Assembly: GCF_017312365.1 (NCBI RefSeq)
Contig: NZ_BLJI01000015.1
Coordinates: 1 to 64,000, forward strand
Source of the DNA: Chroococcus sp. FPU101
Lineage (GTDB): Bacteria > Cyanobacteriota > Cyanobacteriia > Cyanobacteriales > Microcystaceae
Reading direction: 5' to 3'
DNA length: 64,000 nt
A model generated the notes under the pieces. The model saw nothing but the letters and a program-made list of their open reading frames with translations, was not told the DNA's origin and did not search any database. The position numbers and the translations under genes are program-made. Positions 58,357-64,000 of this stretch are shown here, piece by piece; position 1 is the first letter of the stretch; each line of letters opens with the position of its first letter.

Positions 58357-59142
58357 TTAGCTTTTTTCCTTTTTTCCAACTAAAAAACTAAATCCTAAAA
58401 CTCCTAAACCTAAAATAAAAGAGGGTTCTGGAACAGAAGTGGGTTGCACACTCAGCGTCGTCGCATAAGAAATTCCTGGATTAATGGTAGCTAAATTTTG
58501 ATAACTCGCTTCAATAACTTGTAATCCGCCTGCACCAATGGGAATAATAGCTACTCCATTGGCATCAATTGAAAGTGTTTCTCCTAAATATTCTACGGTT
58601 GGATTAGCAAGAATATTTCCATTGAGTAAAACCTGAATAGGTAGCTCATCTCCTGATTTTAAACCAAGAGGATTGCCTAAAGGCATAATTTCTAATGGTA
58701 ATCCAAAAGATTCCGAAATGTCATCCGACCAAGCCGCTAAATATTTTGTGTATTTAACGAAATTGGTTGTATTCACATAATTAATTGCTGCTGCTTCTTC
58801 TTGAGTTAAATTACTAAAAGTGCCATCTACATTTTCAATCCAATAACCATTATCGTAAAAAGCAGTTAAAGCTGATGCTGACGATTGTGGAGTAACAAAC
58901 AGATTTTCATTAACAAAATCAATAGTTGTGGGAATGGTATTTTTATTACTATCATAGGCAGTTGCTCCCTCAAATTTACTGAAGATTAAGGGTTCTCTTT
59001 CATTAAGTTCTGGATGTCCAAATAATAGTTCATAATTGCTTGTCTGACTTTCAAACCAAATGACGTGAGCTAAAACAGGCTGACCAAGTAAGATGGGCAA
59101 TCCAGTTAGGACTGTTGCTAGTAAAGTTGATAATTTCTTCAT
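58357..59142 (-). CDS. DUF4198-like PEP-CTERM protein
   Basis: This 261-residue protein has a signal peptide ending ...PVLA, exposing His at the mature N-terminus (HVIWFES). GHPELNEREPL and the LKSGDELPIQVLLNGN strand pattern resemble DUF4198, a periplasmic family linked to metal (Ni/Co or Cu) uptake. The C-terminus is a PEP-CTERM sorting tail (VPEPSFILGLGVLGFSFLVGKKEKS) for processing by an exosortase. The two together suggest a surface-anchored metal-binding protein. The metal is not identifiable from sequence. Confidence 0.8.
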   Translation of the reverse strand: MKKLSTLLATVLTGLPILLGQPVLAHVIWFESQTSNYELLFGHPELNEREPLIFSKFEGATAYDSNKNTIPTTIDFVNENLFVTPQSSASALTAFYDNGYWIENVDGTFSNLTQEEAAAINYVNTTNFVKYTKYLAAWSDDISESFGLPLEIMPLGNPLGLKSGDELPIQVLLNGNILANPTVEYLGETLSIDANGVAIIPIGAGGLQVIEASYQNLATINPGISYATTLSVQPTSVPEPSFILGLGVLGFSFLVGKKEKS

Positions 59143-59785
59143 GGTTGAAAGTAATTCTTAGTGCTGTAGTAGGTCTTAAAATAACACTTTCAATTTAGTT
59201 TAGTAATACTATGGAGCAGGATACGTTATCCTCTAGTGGGGTATATTTTCAAGAAAAATTGTCAGATTAAATTAAGATTATTAAATCAATCATGTAAATT
59301 ATTAATCTTTGAGTCTAACGTCATCGATAAAAATTTCTCATAAATTTTATGGTTATTTTAGCATTTAATAATTTTTGGTAGAATTATCATTGATTGTTTT
59401 AACAACAAATCATTAGTAAATTTCTGATTTCAATCTGGATAGTTTTAAAATTTTAATAATTTAAGTTCTATTTTTCGGAAAAAAGCCGCTTGGTGTAGCA
59501 CCACAAAGTCAAGCTAAATAATAGCTTTGAACTTTGAGAGCTAGGATCGCGTATCCCTAAAAAGAGGCGAAAATCAAGCTAAAATACTTATAGTGCAAAA
59601 TCATCTCTAGAAAATACATCAATAGTTGTTTTTAATGTACATTTATTTCTAATGTACCTCTATCCAACGGTTGATCTGTGATCCTTCCATAGGAGGAACA
59701 CTAACCTGTAGACTAGAGAGGATTATTAATAAATCATCCCTAAATAGCACTTTGAATGTAGCTTAACCCTAACAATAAACCATAG
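59143..59785. other. 643-base intergenic region upstream of the olefin synthase
   Basis: No gene is visible. An exact inverted repeat, GTACATT-TATTTCT-AATGTAC, lies at 59637-59657. A set of short hairpins (GGTGTAGCACC; AAGTCAAGCTA with TAGCTTTGAACTT) is near 59495-59550. AGGAGGA at about 59691 is a ribosome-binding-site-like sequence with no start codon in range; the synthase ATG is some 90 bases further on. The promoters of both divergent genes should be here. Confidence 0.4.
59637..59657. promoter_or_regulatory. Inverted repeat, candidate operator
   Basis: GTACATT and AATGTAC flank a 7-base spacer, exact symmetry over 14 bases. It lies 129 bases upstream of the olefin-synthase ATG. It could be an operator or a small hairpin; no regulator is implied by its neighbours. 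Confidence 0.35.
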
Positions 59786-62700
59786 ATGAGCCGCAAATTC
59801 GCCAATTTTGTTAATTTACTGCGTTATCGAGCCTCAGAAACACCTCAAAAAGTTGCTTTCACCTTTTTGTCTGACGGGGAAACTGTCTCATCTTCCCTAA
59901 CCTATCTACAGTTAGATCAACAAGCTAAAGCGATCGCTACAAAACTCCAGCAGTTGAACGCCCAAGGGGAACGCGCTTTATTACTCTATCAACCAGGATT
60001 AGAGTTCATTGCGGCTTATTTTGGCTGTTTATATGCGGGAGTGATTGCTGTTCCAGCCTATCCACCTCGTGCTAATCGCTCTTTTGAACGTTTACAGGCG
60101 ATCGTGTCAGATGCAGTGGCTCAACTCGCCTTAACAACTACCTCCCTAGTAGATACCATAGAAGGGAAATTAACGCAATCCGTATCCCATGAAAATTTAC
60201 AATGTGTAACAACAGACGAAATTAATTTAGATCTCGCTTCATCGTGGCAAGAAACAGAACTTAATGACGATCAACTCGCTTTCTTACAATATACCAGTGG
60301 CTCAACGGGAACCCCAAAAGGAGTCATGGTCAATCATGAGAACTTAATTCATAACTCCCGCATGATCAATCAATGCTTTCAAGATACATCAGAAAGTATT
60401 GCCGTTTCTTGGTTGCCACCCTATCACGATATGGGTTTAATTGGTGGCATTCTACAACCTGTTTACGTGGGTGCAACTCAGATTTTAATGTCTCCAGTAG
60501 CGTTCTTACAACGTCCCTTACGTTGGTTGGAGACGATTTCTCAGTATCGAGTCACGACAACTGGGGGGCCAAATTTTGCCTATGATCTTTGTATTAATCA
60601 AATACCCATTGAACAACGAGAAGCCTTAGATCTTAGCAGTTGGACACTCGCATTTAGTGGTGCTGAACCTGTTCGTACACAAACGTTAATCAATTTTGTT
60701 GAAGCTTTTGGGCCTTATGGTTTTCGCTTAGAATCATTCTATCCGTGTTATGGCATGGCGGAAACTACCTTGTTAACATCGGGTGGAAAAAAAGAAGTTT
60801 CCCCAATTTTAAAAACATTTGATAGTAAAGGAATTGAAAAAAATCAGGTCATTATCCAAGAGACAGATAAACCAGATAGTATTACTTTGGTGGGGTGTGG
60901 AAAACTGGTAGAAGGGAAAATACGCATCGTTAACCCCGAAACCTTAACCCTATGTTCTCCCGATGAAATTGGAGAAATTTGGGTCAGTAATGATAGTGTA
61001 GCTCAAGGCTATTGGAACCGTCCGACTCAAACCAAAGATACGTTTCAAGCTTATATCGTTGATACTCAAGAAGGCCCTTTTTTACGGACAGGTGATTTAG
61101 GATTTATTCAAAAGGATGAAATTTTTGTTACAGGTCGTCTCAAAGATTTAATCATCATTCGAGGAAGAAATCACTACCCTCAAGATATAGAATCTACCGT
61201 TGAACAAAGTCATCCTGCATTAAGAGAAGGATGTGGCGCAGCTTTTAGTGTTGATGTTGCAGGAGAAGAAAGATTAGTTATTACCTATGAGGTAAAACGG
61301 AGTTATTTAAGAAAATTAGACGTAGCAGAAGTGACAAAAGCGATCGTCAAAGCAGTCTTACAAACCCATGAATTACAAGCATACGCTATTGTTTTACTCA
61401 AAACAGGTAGCATTCCCAAAACCTCTAGCGGAAAAATTCAACGTCACGCTTGTAAAGCAGAGTTTTTACAAGGTTCTTTATCCAATGTAGGGGAATGGAA
61501 AGGAGACAAAGCTACAAAAGGACAAGGAGACAAGGAGACAAGGAGACAAGGAGACAAAGAGACAGGAAAAGTTGATCAAACAACACAAAAGATCAAAACT
61601 TGGTTGGTGACGAATATTGCACAACGTTTAGACGTATCACCTTCTGAGATTGATATTAGAGAACCGCTAGCCAGTTATGGTTTAGACTCAGTACAAGCGG
61701 TTCGTTTATCGGCTGAATTAGAAGATTGGTTAGGACGCAAATTATCACCTACTTTAGCCTATGATTATCCCACCATCGAAGCTCTAGCGAATTATTTGGG
61801 AGGTGTAGAGACGCGACATGACACGTCTGTACAGAGAAAAAAATTAACCAAAACCAAAAAAAATACTCTTAACGAAAAAATTGCCATTGTTGGAATGGGA
61901 TGTCGTTTCCCTAATGCAAAAAATCCCCAAGCATTTTGGACACTATTACGCAATGGTATGGATGCAGTTAGTATCAGCGCTCGTTTTGATCATCAATCTT
62001 GGGGAGGATTTTTAGAGCAAGTGGATCAATTTGATCCTCAATTTTTTGGAATTTCCCCCAGAGAAGCACAAGAAATAGACCCACAACAACGGTTACTCTT
62101 AGAAGTGAGTTGGGAAGCATTAGAAAATGGGGGTATTGCCACAGAAAAACTCGCCAAAAGTCAAACAGGTGTTTTTATTGGCATTAGTAGTTCAGATTAT
62201 TCTCAAATTCGGCTGAAAAATGATTTAGAAGCGAATGCCTATGCAGGGACAGGCAATGCTCACAGTATCGCAGCGAATCGGTTATCCTATTGGTATGACT
62301 TTAATGGGCCTTCTTTAACGGTTGATACGGCTTGTTCTTCTTCGCTGGTTGCGGTACATCTAGCGGTGAGAAGTTTACAGATGGGAGAATGTGAACAAGC
62401 TCTAGCAGGAGGTGTTAATCTACTATTATCTCCAGAATTAACGGAAACCTTCACCCAAGCGGGAATGATGTCCCCTGAAGGACGTTGTAAAACCTTTGAT
62501 GAAAGTGCCGATGGATACGTTAGAGGGGAAGGATGCGGAGTAATTGTTTTAAAACGTCTCACAGATGCAGTTCGTGACGGTAATCCGATTTTAGCAGTGA
62601 TTCGAGGCTCGGCAGTTAATCAAGATGGACGCAGTAACGGTTTAACGGCACCAAATGGACTTTCTCAGCAAGCAGTCATCAAAGATGCGTTATTCGATGC

Positions 62701-64000
62701 TGATGCGATACCAAATGATATTCAGTATATCGAAGCACATGGCACTGGGACTATTTTAGGTGATCCGATTGAAGTTAATTCTTTAAAAGAAATTTTTACC
62801 GAAAAACCGTTATGGTTAGGTTCAGTTAAAACCAATATTGGACATTTAGAATCAGCCGCAGGGATCGCAGGTTTGATTAAAATAATTTTAAGCTTGCAAC
62901 ATGAAGAGATCCCACCGCATCTACATTTACAAAAACTCAATCCTCATATCGATTTACAAAATACACCGATTAGAATTCCAACTCAAGTTCAATCTTGGGC
63001 AAAAAGTGATCAACCTCGTTTAGCGGGTGTTAGTTCTTTTGGTTTTGGTGGGACTAATGCACATATAATTCTAGAAGAAGGAATCGTACCTCACCCTAGC
63101 CCTCTCCACCTCACCCTAACCCCCTCCACCTCACCCTACCCTCTCCTACAAGGAGAGGAGACGAGGGAAAAACTTTTATATTTGTTCACTTTCTCGGCTA
63201 AAACTGAACTTGCGTTACAAGAATTAATTAAGTCTTATAAAGATTATTTGACAACAGCGACAGATATTAATCTAGCCGATTTAGAATTTACTTTAGCGAC
63301 GGGACGAACTCACTTAAATCATCGTCAAAGCTATATTGCTAGTACGACTGAAGATTTAGTACAACAATTAAAAAATGAGTCGCAAAAGCAAACGACTTTA
63401 GGAGTAAATAACCCAAAAATTGCTTTCTTATTTACGGGACAAGGATCGCAATATTTAGGGATGGGACATCAATTATATCAAACCCAACCCACTTTTAAGA
63501 AAGCATTAGATCAGTGTGCGGACATCTTAAAAGCTTATCTCGATAAACCGTTATTAGAGATTTTATATTCAGATGGTAAATTAATTCATGAAACTCTCTA
63601 CACTCAGCCTGCAATTTTTGCCTTAGAATACGCTTTAGCTCAATTATGGCTGTCTTGGGGAATTAAACCAAGTGCTGTCATGGGTCATAGTGTGGGAGAA
63701 TATGTTGCAGCAACCTTAGCAAGTGTATTCAGTTTAGAAGATGGCTTGAAATTAATTGTTCATCGTTCTAAATTAATGCAAGATTTACCTCAAAATGGTG
63801 AAATGGTTGCTATTTTTGCGGCTCAGAAAATAGTACAAGAAGCGATAGAAGGTTATGGAGATGAAATAGCAATAGCCGCGTTCAATGGAAATCATATTGT
63901 TATTTCAGGCACTAGAGAAACTGTAGAAAAAGTTACTCAGAGTTTTAGAGAAAGAAATATTAAAACGAGAAAACTACAGGTTTCTCACGCTTTTCATTCT
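59786..64000 (+). CDS. ols: Olefin-synthase-type polyketide synthase, N-terminal part (FAAL-ACP-KS-AT...)
   Basis: The frame is open from ATG 59786 to the window edge (1405 codons, incomplete). Domains: fatty-acyl-AMP ligase (about 1-575; YTSGSTGTPKGVM, SWLPPYHDMGLIGG, FYPCYGMAE, RTGDLGF), ACP (phosphopantetheine Ser635 in GLDSVQA), ketosynthase (about 697-1095; Cys850 in DTACSSSL, EAHGTGT, NIGHLE) and acyltransferase (Ser1302 in GHSVGEY; HAFHS at the edge, a malonyl-CoA pattern). This order matches cyanobacterial olefin synthase, which activates a fatty acid, extends it once and decarboxylates it to a terminal alkene. KR, second ACP, sulfotransferase and thioesterase should follow. Unusually, three interdomain linkers carry intergenic-type repeats in frame. 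A FAAL-PKS for another lipid is the alternative. Confidence 0.88.
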   Translation, partial: MSRKFANFVNLLRYRASETPQKVAFTFLSDGETVSSSLTYLQLDQQAKAIATKLQQLNAQGERALLLYQPGLEFIAAYFGCLYAGVIAVPAYPPRANRSFERLQAIVSDAVAQLALTTTSLVDTIEGKLTQSVSHENLQCVTTDEINLDLASSWQETELNDDQLAFLQYTSGSTGTPKGVMVNHENLIHNSRMINQCFQDTSESIAVSWLPPYHDMGLIGGILQPVYVGATQILMSPVAFLQRPLRWLETISQYRVTTTGGPNFAYDLCINQIPIEQREALDLSSWTLAFSGAEPVRTQTLINFVEAFGPYGFRLESFYPCYGMAETTLLTSGGKKEVSPILKTFDSKGIEKNQVIIQETDKPDSITLVGCGKLVEGKIRIVNPETLTLCSPDEIGEIWVSNDSVAQGYWNRPTQTKDTFQAYIVDTQEGPFLRTGDLGFIQKDEIFVTGRLKDLIIIRGRNHYPQDIESTVEQSHPALREGCGAAFSVDVAGEERLVITYEVKRSYLRKLDVAEVTKAIVKAVLQTHELQAYAIVLLKTGSIPKTSSGKIQRHACKAEFLQGSLSNVGEWKGDKATKGQGDKETRRQGDKETGKVDQTTQKIKTWLVTNIAQRLDVSPSEIDIREPLASYGLDSVQAVRLSAELEDWLGRKLSPTLAYDYPTIEALANYLGGVETRHDTSVQRKKLTKTKKNTLNEKIAIVGMGCRFPNAKNPQAFWTLLRNGMDAVSISARFDHQSWGGFLEQVDQFDPQFFGISPREAQEIDPQQRLLLEVSWEALENGGIATEKLAKSQTGVFIGISSSDYSQIRLKNDLEANAYAGTGNAHSIAANRLSYWYDFNGPSLTVDTACSSSLVAVHLAVRSLQMGECEQALAGGVNLLLSPELTETFTQAGMMSPEGRCKTFDESADGYVRGEGCGVIVLKRLTDAVRDGNPILAVIRGSAVNQDGRSNGLTAPNGLSQQAVIKDALFDADAIPNDIQYIEAHGTGTILGDPIEVNSLKEIFTEKPLWLGSVKTNIGHLESAAGIAGLIKIILSLQHEEIPPHLHLQKLNPHIDLQNTPIRIPTQVQSWAKSDQPRLAGVSSFGFGGTNAHIILEEGIVPHPSPLHLTLTPSTSPYPLLQGEETREKLLYLFTFSAKTELALQELIKSYKDYLTTATDINLADLEFTLATGRTHLNHRQSYIASTTEDLVQQLKNESQKQTTLGVNNPKIAFLFTGQGSQYLGMGHQLYQTQPTFKKALDQCADILKAYLDKPLLEILYSDGKLIHETLYTQPAIFALEYALAQLWLSWGIKPSAVMGHSVGEYVAATLASVFSLEDGLKLIVHRSKLMQDLPQNGEMVAIFAAQKIVQEAIEGYGDEIAIAAFNGNHIVISGTRETVEKVTQSFRERNIKTRKLQVSHAFHS
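61505..61567 (+). repeat. 8-base tandem repeat inside the olefin synthase (FAAL-ACP linker)
   Basis: From 61521 the sequence GACAAGGA repeats exactly four times in tandem, with a fifth variant unit and partial units on each side. It encodes a charged Gly/Asp/Lys/Gln linker at about residues 574-594, between the ligase and ACP. Eight bases do not divide by three, so the protein repeat cycles through three frames. Similar tandem arrays are common between cyanobacterial genes. Confidence 0.9.
61805..61832 (+). repeat. GTAGAGACGCG-type palindrome inside the olefin synthase (ACP-KS linker)
   Basis: GTAGAGACG (61805-61813) and CGTCTGTAC (61824-61832) form an 8 of 9 inverted repeat around CGACATGACA. 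It is a slightly decayed copy of the GTAGAGACGCGACATG-type palindrome that I know as a widespread intergenic repeat of cyanobacteria. It encodes VETRHDTSVQ at residues about 673-683. Confidence 0.75.
63088..63180 (+). repeat. CCTCACCC/CTCTCC repeat inside the olefin synthase (KS-AT linker)
   Basis: Three 20-base units of ACCTCACCCTA-x-CCCYCTCC are followed by a CTCTCCT-ACA-AGGAGAG hairpin and a GAAAAACTTTTAT tail. The second half matches the intergenic copy at 20138-20221, tail included. Here it is translated in frame as a Pro/Leu/Ser/Thr-rich insert (about residues 1102-1132) between the ketosynthase and acyltransferase. Confidence 0.9.

Noticed and set aside
60373-60585. Separate small gene inside the olefin synthase
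   Set aside because: It lies in another frame of the well-conserved fatty-acyl-AMP ligase domain.
61505-61567. Short regular repeats as a CRISPR array
   Set aside because: The units are 8 bases in direct tandem with no spacers, and they lie inside a coding frame.

Overview
The window is chromosomal DNA of a low-GC cyanobacterium, probably unicellular or colonial. The evidence is psbK just downstream of tgt, a CO2-uptake NDH-1 operon (ndhF3/ndhD3/cupA type), many GCGATCGC (HIP1) octamers, several cyanobacteria-restricted families (DUF2949, DUF3493, DUF1400, a lipid-A-disaccharide-synthase-related protein), a PEP-CTERM protein, and the start of an olefin-synthase-type polyketide synthase. I cannot name the species. 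No nitrogen-fixation, CRISPR or intact transposon genes are visible.

Layout. 1-2110: an eroded island end, with a broken small gene and a tyrosine recombinase cut by one TGA codon, next to tRNA-Phe. 2174-13151 (minus strand): a glycosyltransferase-like gene, a tight operon of two sensor kinases plus holA, a POTRA-less Omp85 barrel, a WrbA-like flavoprotein with its HxlR regulator, and a CPBP protease with a very large N-terminal domain. 13296-13740: a dead cupin gene. 14084-20137: the CO2-uptake operon, in which a Tat-exported beta-carbonic anhydrase and a secreted OB-fold protein alternate with ndhF, ndhD and cupA. 20138-24922: moaA, remnants of two toxin-antitoxin loci, a hydrolase and cimA. 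25150-38774: a ClpC lacking its middle domain, DUF and envelope genes, recF, an ABC exporter with a histidine-kinase-like tail beside a glycosyltransferase, gloB and rplI. 38817-58198: mostly housekeeping genes (cysH, cobS, tgt-psbK, hisZ, rnc), two DUF1400 hydrolase paralogs, a K+ channel, redox modules, a stranded sugar-type permease behind a dead CadD remnant, and an MscS channel. 58357-64000: a DUF4198/PEP-CTERM protein and the first 1405 codons of the olefin synthase (FAAL-ACP-KS-AT), which runs off the window.

Three things stand out. First, the CO2-pump operon links a Tat-exported carbonic anhydrase and a secreted OB-fold protein to the NDH-1 CO2-hydrating machinery, which suggests a lumenal or periplasmic arm of CO2 uptake. 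Second, the olefin synthase carries three different intergenic-type repeats, one in each successive interdomain linker, all keeping the reading frame. Third, at least six accessory genes (recombinase, small protein, cupin, toxin, antitoxin C-terminus, CadD) are broken by one to three point lesions while every core gene is intact. This points to recent erosion of accessory functions.
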